From: Polytrichum commune | Lineage: Eukaryota; Streptophyta; Polytrichopsida; Polytrichales; Polytrichaceae | Length of the DNA: 64,000 nucleotides | Direction of reading: 5' to 3' | Assembly (NCBI GenBank): GCA_950295325.1 | Contig: OX485806.1 | Span: 34,036,001-34,100,000 of the forward strand | Shown here: positions 47,560 to 60,258 of the stretch, piece after piece | Position numbering within the stretch: position 1 is the stretch's first letter | Layout: each line of letters begins with the position of its first letter | Program-made: the position numbers and the translations under genes | The notes under the pieces: model-generated | What the model was told of the DNA's origin: nothing | Database searches by the model: none | What the model saw: the letters and a program-made list of their open reading frames with translations, nothing else

Positions 47560-47895
47560 AACTTTGCACTCACTTCTTGTAGAATATGAAACACACGAAT
47601 AATCCAGGATGATTAAGAAATCCAAACCTTGTTTATAACCACTTTCTTCCATAGTTTTGGAAGTTCATATGAATATCTCATTTATTGTCAATGTGAAGAT
47701 TCTCTTTCTTATGAAATGATCATGTAGGTCCCCTCCACTTATATTGACTATCGATCCTAAAATGGCTAACAAAGTGTGAATGCATAGTCCAATATATTTA
47801 AAACGAAAGTGTGTATGTGTGTGTTTTATTTCTTCTCTAGCTCCTTCTTTGATCCTCAACCCAACTAAACACCACTCAATAGAAGGTGTCTGTTT
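47560..47895 (+). repeat. Dispersed repeat family R1, diverged
   Basis: Contains GAATATGAAACACACGAAT, GTTCATATGAATATCTCATT, GAAATGATCATGTAGGTCCC and a degraded 3' part. Confidence 0.5.
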
Positions 47896-48574
47896 AAGAC
47901 AAGTATTGCAAATAATTAGGTCTACTCACTTTATTATAACCATTGAACCCTTAAAGCTTACAAGGTATTTTTTGAAAATGAAATGACTTAAAATCAAGTC
48001 ACTCATCTTAGCTACATTATTGATTCGGTCCACAACTTTCTCATATCCTATTAAACTTAATTTCTCCATACTGGATTCATATAATCCAAAGGCTTGGTAC
48101 TTGAAATTATAACTAGGCTTATTTCTCTTTTTGTCAGTCTTCCATATTTTGGCTGAATCCATGAATGAAATGTATGTTTACAACTTTAGACATTTAACAT
48201 TTTGCAATTTTAATTACCATTTTAGGATTTGTAAAATAAGAGAAATAATATGTTACTTCTTTCACTTTTTTTGTTTTCCCAAAGGTGTCATTTAAACTAC
48301 CTGCTTGGGACTATAGTCTCTCATGATTTCCTAACAGTTTTACCTGCCCATATTTGAATCGACCGAAGCCTTCTACAGTAGCTATTAATGGTTTTTTGCA
48401 CTCCTTCCTTGCTCCATTAACAAGTTCACTACTAGTCATGTCCACGCCTTGCAAAAACACCTCCCATGCTAGTCCTTCATTCTCCTCCAACGTATAATAC
48501 CCTAAAACATTTGTTTAAGACTTGGAAATATGCTCTAAACACTACCTACTAACTCACTTTTTTGGCCCGTACGG
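47896..48574. other. Intergenic, nothing recognised
   Basis: No gene or bounded repeat supported. Confidence 0.3.
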
Positions 48575-48579
48575 CCAAC

Positions 48580-50298
48580 TGTGAGGCCAAACCCACCACC
48601 CTTAAGCGTCCTAGTCCGGGTGATGGTCTTGAGAATCACATGTAGTGTATGTAGCGTGAAAATTGATTTCTTCACATCCTTAAGCATTCATGTCATTGTG
48701 AATCACTTTGTTTATTAGAAGTAGCCTCTTGGCTCGTGGTCGCGTTGGCTTTTTTTACGGTCCAACCGGCGGCCTTGGCAACACAAGTTCTCAAGGATAT
48801 TCCCCTTTGGCTTTTGATCACCCTTTCCTTCACATTGCCCTTGCTAGAGTATTCCCCTTTATCCATTTTTTTATAAGTGATTGAGTTTTACCAAAAAGGA
48901 CGTAAGTGTTGAAAAACACTCCCTCAATGGTTAATCACAATTACAATTGCCTTTGAGGCCACACGTGATTCTAGATAAACTAATGCTTTAACTACTTGGC
49001 TTGCACTACAAAGTCTAAACACCTAATGTGATGGTTTCTAGAAATACTAATGTATGGTTAATTAGGACCAACCTTGACTAGCTTCTCATGTTAATCCGAT
49101 TTCGGGCAGCTCAAGGCTTAGCCTCAACCGAAATCCCACAGTCTGCAGCTCCAGGGCTTAGCCTCAATCGAAACCACCCAGTCCAACAGACCAGGGCTTA
49201 GCCTCAACCGAAATCCCACAGTCCGCAGCTCCAGGGCTTAGCCTCAACCGAAATCCCACAGTCCGCAGCTCCAGGGCTTAGCCTCAACCGAAATCCCACA
49301 GTCCGCAGCTCCAGGGCTTAGCCTCAACCGAAATCCCACAGTCCGCAGCTCCAGGGCTTAGCCTCAACCGAAACCACCACAGTCCAGCAGACCAGGGCTT
49401 AGCCTCAACCGAAATCCCACAGTCCGCAGCTCCAGGGCTTAGCCTCAACCGAAATCCCACAGTCCGCAGCTCTAGGGCTTAGCCTCAACCGAAACCACCA
49501 CAGTCCAGCAAACCAGGGCTTAGCCTCAACCCAGGCTCAATCAAGCCGAACTAAATTCACCATAACCACCTAATCACCTAATTGCTCAAAGGCCCACATG
49601 CGAGCCTTTTAGCTACACCCTTAAATGTAATCCCCTCAAGATGCTTAATCGGACAATTGCTAACTCTTTTATTCTTCGGCTAATAAGCTAACTAATTACC
49701 TAACATCATCAACTAATCCACACACGTGGCCCAAAGCTCTAAGAGCTCACCTCTCTTGAGAGGACTTAAGAGGGAGAGCTTAACTAATTAACTCCACTAA
49801 AACTAATAACCTTCACACGTGGCTCAAGCTCTTAAGAGCTTGCTCCCTTGAGAGCGCTTGATGGAGAGAGAGAAAAATAAGAGAGAAATCACCTTAAGTA
49901 GTAAAGAGGGAGAGAGGGAGAGAGGGAGAGAAAGGTAAGGATAGGGTGAGAGGATTAGCACCTCCAATCACAATCCCTTAACCTTCACCTCTAAAGTAGG
50001 GACTAATCCCCTTCCACCAAGCTTCCTTCTTCCTAAACTAACAAGGTGGATCCAAAAGTGGGCATTTAACCCGCGGAGCTCACCTTGCTTCACCTTACCC
50101 CCTACTCACATTATCAAGGCATACTCTTATTGAATTCAACCTTGAAATAATCACACAACACATTCTAAAGCCTAAACTTAAATCCAAACCACACTTCACT
50201 CTTTTTATGTTTTGTGAATAATCATAACACATCAAAGTCAAACTAAAATTGGTTTCGAAGAGTTAATCACCACATGTGGGCACCATTTTGGGCTCACA
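48580..50298 (+). mobile_element. Solo LTR, family L2, copy 1 (1719 bp)
   Basis: Runs from TGTGAGGCCAAACCC to GGGCTCACA and is flanked by the perfect duplication CCAAC (48575-48579 and 50299-50303). The first about 70 bases (CCACCACCCTTAAGCGTCCT, AGTCCGGGTGATGG) and the last about 560 bases (including CACGTGGCTCAAGCTCTTAAGAG and GTTAATCACCACATGTGGGC) match copy 2 at 52348-54422. No internal region or primer site is present. Confidence 0.93.
49109..49545. repeat. Minisatellite in L2 copy 1, unit about 42 bp
   Basis: About ten units of CAGTCCGCAGCTCCAGGGCT plus TAGCCTCAACCGAAATCCCA, several perfectly identical. Two variant units have CCAGCAGACC and one has CCAGCAAACC in place of CGCAGCTCC. High unit identity indicates recent expansion. 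Confidence 0.95.
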
Positions 50299-50303
50299 CC
50301 AAC

Positions 50304-51800
50304 TTCCACAGGTTGTTTCCACAAACCAAGCTTGGATCTGACATTTCTAACCTTCTACCAACCTATGGTAGAGTTTTCAGGTCATTCTGACCACTTTCAT
50401 ATTTCAAACTAGGGTAGCATTTTCAGTTAGATCGGCCAACTTCCAGAGGTGGTTTTCACATTCTGAGTCCGGATCTAACCTCTCTAACCTTCTACCAACC
50501 TATGATATGGTCATATGACCTAGGAATTTGCAGGTCATACGTCACGAGCTATCCAATGCACACTTTCAGTAACACATTCAACACCTTTGTTTTGTGAACA
50601 CTAAGGACTATGTTAGCTTACAAGAAGGGAAGTAATAGAAGAATACCAACAATGAGTCTACTCTTTAAATCCTCTTTCAACGCTTTATTGTTTGTTTTTC
50701 TAGGATTGTTGTCCGTCCGGACTGCCACACATTTATAGGATGCTACCCGTCCAAATCTAAAACAACAAGCATACACACCTACTAGGTGGGTCAACTTGGT
50801 AGGTTGCCACCCTGTCAAAACATTGTAACTAGTTATCTTGACGCGTTTTTGCCCTCTGTCCAATTCATGACCAGCTGGCACAATGAGGTCATAAAAATGG
50901 TCAACTAGTAAAAGACTCGCAATGTCTTTTAATAACTTTGGACCTACAAGTCATTTTTTGACCAACTAAATTACTAACACCAAATAATTACTACTACTAA
51001 ATAGACTGTTAAATAATAAAACAATAATAAAACCCGACTAGTGGATGTTCTAACAACTAATTGCATTAGGGATAGATTTGACGTCAACTAGTAAACTGAC
51101 ATTTTTTGCCCCTTTAACAATTTGTGACCGACTAGTCAATTTTTGACAAATTGGTTTACTATGGACATTTATGTTCTTAAAACATAGTGTTGAATTCTAC
51201 CTTAACAATAGCAACACGAGAATATAATTAGGATTTTGGATAAGACAAAAAAACCAGGGAACTAGTCAAGGAAACTTAAAAGGTGATTTTTATATCATAT
51301 AGGTGTCATAGATGAGTTGTATTAAGACAATCACATGATTATTTCAAGTTATTTTGGACTTGAGCTGGTAATTGGATGATGATTTATAGGGTAAAGCCTT
51401 ACAAAATCTCACGATAGTACATGCAATTGTGGTTGTCTCTCAACTCACATTATAACCCAAACAATAGTTTGGTAGTGAATTCATTTTAATTGGACCAAGT
51501 GCAGTGCACAAGCATAGGCATAATCATAGTTAATAATCTTGGAGATAGTATCCCATTTTGGTCTCTTTACCAAGGCCAAGGGCACTTTGGTGTTGTCAAT
51601 AATTTCGTGTTAATTTAATCATTTTAATTTGATATGAAAAAACAATGCAATCATCCTTTTAATGTCATCAAATTTCCTTTATTAATTATTGTTTAGTTGC
51701 ATTGTCCAACAATGGTCTTTACGTGGTCCTGTCCAAAGTAAGCATAATATCTATAAATTGCGATAATAGGCCAAAATCACATATGCAAGTTAAAGGGTCA

Positions 51801-51861
<61 letters not shown>

Positions 51862-52342
51862 CTTTGTTTTCTGTTTTTACCTTGCCATACAATAAATACT
51901 GAGCTCAGTAAATATAATCTTTGAAGGGTAAGTACCCTAGGGTTTAAAAGAGTTCTACCTAACTATTGTCTGCCTTAGATTATGATCATTGCATCTACGG
52001 ACAAGGTTGAAAACCTAATCGTATAATAAGAGCAAGGGCTTGAGAAAGTACCCTTTCACTCAAAGGTTAAACTGCACTAGGCGTTTATCTTTGGTAAACT
52101 TTGTGATTAGGGTAGAGGAGGTTAACTAGTGGGTGATTCAGGCTAAGTGCTTCAATCCAGCCCCACAAGAAACTTCAATGGCAAAGGAACAGGTAAAATA
52201 CTCTCTTCCGGAGTATGTGGTAATGCAAAATCAATAGGTGTATTGTTGTATGATTGTGTGACATAGATAACAATTGGGTTCTGCTGTTATTCACCTCGTG
52301 TACGTGACTAATCCTCATTTTTTGTTGGTTGGTTGCATGGGC
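50304..52342. other. Intergenic; microsatellite only
   Basis: A (CT)n-(TA)n run lies at 51807-51861. A duplicated 'ggatctgac/ggatctaacc...ttctaccaacctatg' motif lies near 50332-50365 and 50471-50507. No gene recognised; a minus-strand frame at 50618-50881 is unrecognised. Confidence 0.35.
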
Positions 52343-52529
52343 ACATGTGTGAGGCCAAACCCACCACCCTTAAGCGTCCTAGTCCGGGTGATGGTTTTGT
52401 GAGTCACATGTGTAGCACCAAATTCACAATATCATGGTAGGTACCCTCCATGTTAATGAATATCCCATGGCTCAAGATTGTGATACTTTATTATTGCTTG
52501 TTTCTTGAACAAGTGGGGCATTAGCCTTC

Positions 52530-52822
52530 TCTAGGGTCCACCCTCGGGGGGTGCACTGTACTAAACTTGTACGGATCCACGTGAGTGCACATGAGGGGTA
52601 TTGATTTGGACCTTGCCGTATTACGTATACATACAATAGACACATTTAGAACTGAAAAACATTCACGTATACTTACATTGAACATATATTTAAAACGGAA
52701 TACATCTGTATACAAAGATATCTAGACATATAACCTCTCGTATACAGGGGGTTTTTAGGAGGGGTCATGAACGCACGTGGTTCTCAAACATAATATATAG
52801 TGCACCCCCCGAGGGTCCACCC
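52530..52822. mobile_element. MITE-like inverted-repeat insertion inside L2 copy 2
   Basis: The left end CTCGGGGGGTGCACTGTACT pairs with the right end at about 52796-52818 (TATATAGTGCACCCCCCGAG). GGGTCCACCCT occurs just outside on both sides and may be the target duplication (52537 and 52812 regions). The interior is AT-rich and non-coding. Copy 1 lacks this segment at the matching place. Confidence 0.6.
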
Positions 52823-53164
52823 TGCACCCTTGGCCACACATGCCATTAAAGATATGCCTCTAGCACCCTTAATCTTCACTTCCCTTGCCTTCCCCTTGTT
52901 AGGATCATTCATCTTCTCCATTCTTGTAAATGTAAGTTATTTTGATCAAGAGGATGCAAGTGTTTAAAAACACTGTTCTCAATAATCAATCTCAATTACA
53001 CTTACTTGTGGAGCAACACCTAAAACTATCTAGTCTAATAAATCCAACACCCACACATGTACCACGTCATCAAAAGGTAGTGTGACGTGGCCGTCATTTA
53101 ATCTTGGTGATGCCACCCAAAATTAAGCCAAGCTTTAGGCCACTAACTAGTATCCACTAACCAA

Positions 53165-53660
53165 TCCCAGCTAGTAGTAGCTATCGGCCACAGACCAGAG
53201 TTAGCTCCAGTGCTACCAGTTCAAACCAGCCTTCGTCCACAGTCCAGAGTTAGCTCCAGTTCTACCAAGTTCAAACCAGCCTTGGCCACAATCCAGAGTT
53301 AGCTCCAGTTCTACCAAGTTAGGACCAGCTTCGGCCACAGTCCAGAGTTAGCCCAGCGCTACCAAGTTCAAACCAGCTTCGGCCACAGTCCAGAGTTAGC
53401 TCCAGCGCTACCAGTTCAAACCAGCCTTCGGCCACAGTCCAGAGTTAGCTCCAGTTCTACCAAGTTAGGACCAGCTTCGGCCACAGTCCAGAGTTAGCCC
53501 AGCGCTACCAGTTCAAACCAGCCTTCGTCCACATTCCAGAGTTAGCTCCAGTTCTACCAAGTTAGGACCAGCTTCGGCCACGGTCCAGAGTTAGCCCAGT
53601 GCTACCAGTCAAACCAGCCTTCGTCCACAGTCTAGAGTTAGCTCAGCGCTACCAGTTGGT
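53165..53660. repeat. Minisatellite in L2 copy 2, unit about 50 bp
   Basis: About ten units of CCACAGTCCAGAGTTAGCTC, CAGTTCTACCAAGTTCAAAC and CAGCTTCGG, with variants. It occupies the same part of the LTR as the 42-bp array of copy 1, but the unit sequence is different. Confidence 0.93.
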
Positions 53661-54427
53661 TTAAGCCTAATTAATCAACCCTACCCAGCTCCTACTCAGG
53701 CTTTTTGCCTAAGTGCCAACTTGTGAGCTCTTGGCCACCCTAAGCTAACCCTCTAAGCAACTATCTACACACATTAATCACCTCAATTCCCTAATGGTCC
53801 AAGCTAGTCCTAACATTCTAACTCCACTAACTTCTACCTAATTCCACATATGGCATTAAACTCTAAGAGTTTCCCCCGCTTGGGAGGTATAAGAGAGGGA
53901 TCTTAACTACTTAGCTTCACTAAGACTAGTAACCCACACACGTGGCTCAAGCTCTTAAGAGCTTGCTCCCTTGAGAGCGCTTGATGGAGAGAGAGGAAAA
54001 TGAGAGAGAAAACACCTTAAGTAGCAAAGAGGGAGAGAGGGGGAGAGGGAGAGGAAGGTGAGGATAGGGTGAGAGGATTAGCACCTCCAATCACAATCCC
54101 TTAACCTTCACCTTCAAAGTAGGGACTAATCCCTTTCCACCAAGCTTCCTTCTTCCTAAACTAACAAGATGGATCCAAAAGTGGGCATTTAACCCGCGGA
54201 GCTCACCTTGCCTCACCTTACCCCTTACTCACATAATCAAGGCATTCTCCTATTGAACTCAACCCTTGAAATAACCACACAACACATTCTAATGCCTAAA
54301 CTTAAATCCACACCACACTTCACTCTTTTTATGTTTTGTGAATAATCATAACACCTCAAAGTCAAACTAAAATTGGTTTCGAAGAGTTAATCACCACATG
54401 TGGGCACCATTTTGGGCTCACAACATG

Positions 54428-54901
54428 TGAGGCAGACCCTTCACAATTTTGAACGACATCCTTAGGTTTTGCTTATCTTTTTTGGGTTCATATACTTTGT
54501 GCTCATATATTGTATGTATTCCATGATGAAGAAAGTGAATACTTACACATATATTGATTATTGGGTTATATTTTGAAGTGCATATGATGACAAAGGTCCT
54601 ATCAAATTTTTGACTATAAGTTGTTTAGTACATACAAGGTTGTGTCAAACAATGCAAGGGGTGTAGAGTTAGAGGAGCATAGGTTGCATACAATAGATGG
54701 TGCTAACCTATGGTTACACCATATGATAGAGTTACTAAGACATGTATTGTATTGAAGAGAGGAGGGATCCCACCCACCCACCCGGTTTTTTGTTAAGAGT
54801 ACAAAGATATGTATATGAATGGAATGGCCTCTGTATGGAGGATGTTTTCTGAATATGACTATGCTTGAATATAAGCTTAGTTATTACCAAGAAATGCCCA
54901 A

Positions 54902-54933
<32 letters not shown>

Positions 54934-56914
54934 TCTCACTCCTTTGCCTATTAATCATTGGAATGTTGCTCCTATTTATATTTCAAGACGATTGTCTAAT
55001 GAGTTCAATTATGATACCTTGACTAATTCATGGTTATCACTCTAGCATTTTAGAGTGAATTCACTTTAGTACATCCAATGAGAGCACAATACTTATTGGA
55101 ATTTCAACCATCAAATTTTCTTGCCTTCTTAGTGTCTTCATACCCAATGGTCTCATACCATTGTCCGTTCCAGTTTTGTCTTGTCAATAGTCACAAAAAA
55201 CCATCCAGGGTATCAAACATGCACCAGACTATTGTCTCTTGACCTCCAAAGCATTCCTTTTTTCTTATTTTTATTAGTTTTGCACTCAGACTACATCATT
55301 TTCATATCACAACGACATCTTTCTTGAAGGCAATTGCTCATCTCTTGAAATTTAAAGGACCATAGTCTTAACCAAGTCTATATTTTTATATTCTTCAATC
55401 AATATTTCTATCATTAATACCAATAACTCAATGCTCCAATTAATCGGAATTCTCTCAACAACTCAAAACACTCATGCTAGACAATGATTTATAATGAAAT
55501 CTTCATGGATCCTCATAATTGTCAGGGTAATAAGAAGGAAATTTATCTTCGCTCTCTCCCTATCTATCCCACTACATGATGTATAACTATATCATACAAC
55601 TAGATGATTGCCTCTCAAATACAAAACCATAGCAACATCACAATGTAATCACCTCTACTAATTCAATCCTCTATAAGTCCTAAAAGTAACTTGCCTCCAG
55701 GGCATATACTCCGGTATAATATTCCTCCAGACTATCGACCAATAGGTTGAACTTGGTAACTAAAATCTCACTTCTCCTAGTAGTTGCATACAATTTTAGA
55801 TGCATCGTAGACCATTAACTTTGGATTACTCCTAACATAAAGTGCATATTAATCATAGTGACTCACTCATGGCATAAACAAGACAATTGGCTAACAAGCA
55901 CAACCTCTCTCGTTGTCCTTTATTCATTCAACAAACAACTGATCCAACCTCTCTGTGTAGAAATCATACTCACTCATAACATAGATCAAAGACCATTGAC
56001 TTGTACATAGAAATTGTTATATAATTTCAACAATTTTCACTCCAAAGTAAAGATCTCAATCGGACACGAAAGCAATCAGACAATGGACAAAAGAATCATG
56101 GCTATTGATGTTGACATAATGCTACCCTCACATATTGTTGTCATTCTTTTTGTACCCCAAATGGGCAACCATACGGTCCTTCCTATATACTAATTCCAAC
56201 TTGCAAAATTTGCACTCCACCTTCTTGGATGTTGGACCCACTTCTTGGGCACGTACCAAAGCTTCCATTTTTTCTCGCATACCCATAGCAATTTAACCTA
56301 CTATCCTTTCCACTGGCAACGAATTCCTTTAATCAATCAAGGTCAAATAAAGTTGTCATGAATGTTGAGTGTCAATAGAATGGGGGCTTTATAGTCCTAA
56401 TGTATCCACAAGCACAAACTATGAAAAATCATTTTTTGTATTAATAATCATGTTCAACCGCATGCCAAGCTTGTTATGGCGGCAAACCATTGGAATTTTT
56501 ATTTGAAGGTTCTTGACTGCCCTAAGTAGTCAGTATGGCAGTCGAGAACAATATCGATTGCAAGTCACAATCACCATGGCAATTGACTTTCATATCAACT
56601 GCTCCTAGAAGTCAACATGGTATTGTACTATCCTATCGATTGCATCAAGCAATTGACAAATTAAATCGACTACAAAAATGACTGCAAATCAACAGCCAAC
56701 TGCATGGTTTGATTGCTAAACAACGGTCGACTACATTATGACAGTTGGTGGTTACTAAATCAACTGCTAAAAAACAGTCCATAACATTGAGTAAATTGCA
56801 CTAAGTAGCAGTTGAGTATCCTAGGTTGATTGCTAAGTAGCATTTGATAGGATATTTTATTTAGGTCGATTGCAACCCAATAGTTGATTGTTGCTTAGCT
56901 GTCATTTGCCTTGG
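54428..56914. other. Intergenic, nothing secure
   Basis: A (CT)n-(AT)n run lies at 54902-54930. Around 56510-56890 there are many imperfect repeats of the type CAACTGCTAAnnn / GTCGATTGC. No gene recognised. Confidence 0.35.
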
Positions 56915-56919
56915 TCAAC

Positions 56920-58073
56920 TATGAGCCCAAAATGGTTGCTCATATTTGTTTTATGTTTAGAATTTATTTAGAATTGCATTTGAAGTGTTATTGAAACAAT
57001 CAAAAGTATAAAAAGAGTGAGGCTTGGTGTGGTTTATGTTTTAGGCCCTAAGCCTATTTTGTGTGGTTAATTAGAAGCTTAGCGACATTAGGGAGTGTTT
57101 TGGTTAAGTGTGTAGCGTTTGATGAAGCAAGGGGAAGGGCCTTGGATTTAAATGTTTGATTTAGAACATGTTTGTGTTGGTTTAGGGGGTGAGGGTTTAG
57201 TGGATAGGATAAGGTCCTACTAAGTAGGAGAAGGTTAAGGGGTTTGTGGTCTTGGGTGCACTCTCCTCCTCTTCCTTTTTTTTTTTCTTCTTCTTCCCTC
57301 TCTTCTCTCTCTCTCTTCTCAAGGAGGTTGAGCTCTTAGAGCTTGGAAGAAGCGGAAATTAGGGGAAGACTTATTAGGATTAGTGGAATTAGGTAGGTGC
57401 ATTAGGGGAAGACTTATTAGACAAAGTGGAATTAGGTAGGGGACTGTTAGTATTGAGGGGGTGAGCTCTCCGAGCTTAGCTGCTGGAATTGGTTATTGCT
57501 GGGCCGAAGCTTAGCTGCTGGAATTGGTGACTGCTGGGCCGAAGCTTAGCTGCTGGAATTGGTGACTGTTGGGCCAGAGCTTAGCTGCTGGGCCGAAGCT
57601 TATCTGCTGGAATTGGTTACTGTTGGGCCGAAGCTTAGCTGTTGGAATTGGTGATTGCTGGGCCAGAGCTTAGAGCTGCTGGAATTGGTGACTAAGGTTA
57701 TGAGAAGAGACTAAGGTCACTTACCATGGGGGCTACTTAATTAAAACAAGGGGGGGAGATTTAATTAGGAGCTCAACTCATTAGGGAATTAGTGGAGTTG
57801 GATTCACGTAAATTAGATGGTGGCATAAGGGAATAAGCTTTAGTAGGGATTGTAGTGTGGGGTTGTGAATTAGTGTAGGAGGAAGGGAAGAAATAGAGAA
57901 GAGCATTTTTCAATGCTTGTACTCGTGTTATGAAATAAATTGGTGTGCAAGAGTTGATGGGAAATGAGATGGATTTGTACGAAGTTGGTAAGAGGGAGTT
58001 ATATGAACACGAATGTGATCCTCATTCCTTCACCCGGACTAGGACGCTTAAGGGTGGGTGGTTTGGCCTCACA
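56920..58073 (-). mobile_element. Solo LTR, family L2, copy 3 (1154 bp, minus)
   Basis: The left end TATGAGCCCAAAATGG and right end GGTTTGGCCTCACA are the reverse of the family termini. The perfect duplication TCAAC lies at 56915-56919 and 58074-58078. CACCCGGACTAGGACGCTTAAGGG near 58031 is the mirror of the start of copies 1 and 2. It is shorter because its central part differs. Confidence 0.9.
57470..57690. repeat. Minisatellite in L2 copy 3, unit about 36 bp
   Basis: About six to seven units of GAAGCTTAGCTGCTGGAATT and GGTGACTGCTGGGCC, with small length variants. It lies at the position matching the arrays of copies 1 and 2. Only the AGCTTAG/GGCTTAGC core recalls the copy 1 unit. Confidence 0.9.
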
Positions 58074-58078
58074 TCAAC

Positions 58079-58699
58079 TACCACTTTATAGTCGACCAAA
58101 GGTCTTGTCCACTATGATCGTTGGATGTAATCGCATCCAATGGTCATGATCAAGAAGATTGGTCCCAAGGGGCCTACGATCCTCCCAACCTATATATTGA
58201 AAATATAAAAATACAAAAATGCAATTGATTTGCAAAGCTTCTTAGAATTCAATGCTATAAGAATGAAATCAACGTGACAATATGCCAAAGGTACTATATT
58301 AAACAAACGTAAGGTCTAATCCATAATTGATTGGATCAAAGACTCCTTCACTTCATGGCGATTGCCATATCAACTACACCGAATAGACTTATTAGTGTGG
58401 ATGTCAATAATTAGCATGGGCCACACTAATTTTCTAGTTAGGGTTCAAATAATGTGGTTCCGAAACCCCACGACTTCTTCTAAATCTTCATGTGAACTTC
58501 CAACCAACACATTGAATGTTAGCTATAGGACAAAAACATAACAAATTAAAATATTCATGGAACATTAATTTTTTAGAAAGAAAATTGATACAACTTGCAC
58601 TAATTTCAACTAGAAATTTTGTGTGGGTTGAAAATTAGCACATGCTATCAAAGGATTAACACTATTTAGTGTACATGACATACATATGAATTAAAGGAA

Positions 58700-58735
<36 letters not shown>

Positions 58736-59042
58736 TGTGTGTGTGTGTGTGTGTGCACGCGCGCAATTAGATAAACCCATGCTATTTAATCAAAGTTCTA
58801 CAAATTTTGAATATGTATTTCAAAATCTAAGATACTTTTATTGTGATTGTTATATGGATGAAAAACCAAGTTATGAGTATTGTTATCCAGTTTTGACCCA
58901 AGGCAATTTGCATGGGTAAACAATCAACCTATTTACAAGGCCAATCTAATTGCATATATTAGTGTAGGTTGAAGGTTAGTTGCATTCCCAATATTCTGTG
59001 CATTCAAGCACATTTGTGCTGGGAGTTTGCCATCCTTGGCAC
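58079..59042. other. Intergenic with (AT)n-(GT)n microsatellite
   Basis: The dinucleotide run is at 58702-58755. No gene or other element recognised. Confidence 0.4.
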
Positions 59043-59051
59043 ATGACAATC

Positions 59052-59276
59052 AATGATCGGGGAGAACCGGCAATTAGTTACAGATGAACCGGTTGAGTTT
59101 GAGGAATAACCGGTTGCAGTTTAAGACTGCAGGAGAATTACCGATCATTTTAAAGGAAATTATAGAATATACCCTAATTTAATAAAGGAAAACTGGAGGA
59201 TGTCAACATATAACCGGTTGGACTTGCAAACATTAGGATCTCAACCGATTATGCCCAAAAATCTCCCCGATCACTG
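59052..59276. mobile_element. 225-bp MITE, copy 3, with 9-bp target duplication
   Basis: Flanked by ATGACAATC at 59043-59051 and 59277-59285. The ends match as inverted repeats: ATGATCGGGGAGA at the left and TCTCCCCGATCACTG at the right. The body contains three AACCGGTT palindromes. A 9-bp duplication is typical of Mutator-like elements. Length is exactly that of copy 5. Confidence 0.85.
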
Positions 59277-59285
59277 ATGACAATC

Positions 59286-59867
59286 ATGATATTTTTTTAA
59301 CCATTCAAACTACCAAATTGATTATTAATTATCAATCACCTTCTAGGAACAAAAAATGAAGATGCACAATGACAAAGATTACAAGTTGGCATCCGTCACA
59401 TGACTTGCATCATGTCCTCTAATGGTGAACGTATGGTTGACCCAAAATTTACACAACGGTAATATAGGTAAGTTTGATAGTTTCCCCAAAGGTAAACTGA
59501 CATGTCAACCCCCTTGTCAACTGCAAAGTCAGCTGCGATGACTACTCTTTTGTAGTCAACATAATAATTGATTGCTAACCAACTTTCAACGTTACAATTA
59601 ACTTCAATTTTTTGATAAATATGAAAAAAATACCATTAATTAGATCTTCTTGGTTGCAAGTTTAGAATTTCACCTTCATTTCATGTGAAATAATATGGTT
59701 ACATCACACATTGAAGTTTTAATGCACTTCATCATAAAAAAAATCATTATACTCAAATACTACTCGTATATTATTGATTTATATACATGTACTTTATATG
59801 TAAATATCATCAATTTCGTCATGAAATAATATTGTAACCATATTATATTAATGTCAACATGATATGG
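59286..59867. other. Intergenic, nothing recognised
   Basis: AT-rich sequence with no supported feature. Confidence 0.3.
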
Positions 59868-60258
59868 CCGGTTCACATGGGGTCCCAAGTCCCAAGTCCC
59901 ATGCTTGTTAGCAAGTCCCAACATGGAGGCAAAGTCCCAACTTTTGAGCCTCAAGACACCATTAAAATATGGTTAATTATCATGAAAATCATATCTTAAT
60001 TATTTTATGCAAGAATATTTGTAATGTTGAGAGTTGGGTCTAGTTTTTTTTGCTCAACCTAGCTCTCAACACAAGTTCCAACTCTCATCTCTAAAAAGTG
60101 TTGTAATGTAGGCGTCCATGTCATACTCGAGACTTAGGACTTGAGACCCTGTGTGAAGTGGTAAGTCCTAACTTCCATGCTCTCAACGGTTGAGATTGCA
60201 TGGATTGACCTCAAGTGACTTGGGCTTTAGGACTTGGGACTCCATGTGAACTGGTCCT
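59868..60258. mobile_element. Probable Tourist-like MITE, about 390 bp
   Basis: The left end GGCCGGTTCACATGGGGTCC and right end GGACTCCATGTGAACTGGTCC are imperfect inverted repeats. AAGTCCCAAGTCCC words near the left recur as GACTTGGGCTTTAGGACTTGGGAC at the right. Flanking trinucleotides TAT and TAG may be a decayed TWA duplication. Confidence 0.55.

Larger units (their letters stand above)
52348..54422 (+). mobile_element. Solo LTR, family L2, copy 2 (2075 bp)
   Basis: Same termini as copy 1 and a perfect duplication ACATG (52343-52347 and 54423-54427). The 3' quarter is close to copy 1. The stretch 52516-52825 appears to be a separate insertion: it is bounded by CTAGGGTCCACCCTCGGGGGGTGCACTGTA at the left and its near complement TATAGTGCACCCCCCGAGGGTCCACCCTG at the right. 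Confidence 0.92.

Noticed and set aside
49109-49545. Regular direct repeats resembling a CRISPR array
   Set aside because: Units are contiguous with no unique spacers, in plant intergenic DNA inside an LTR. This is a minisatellite.
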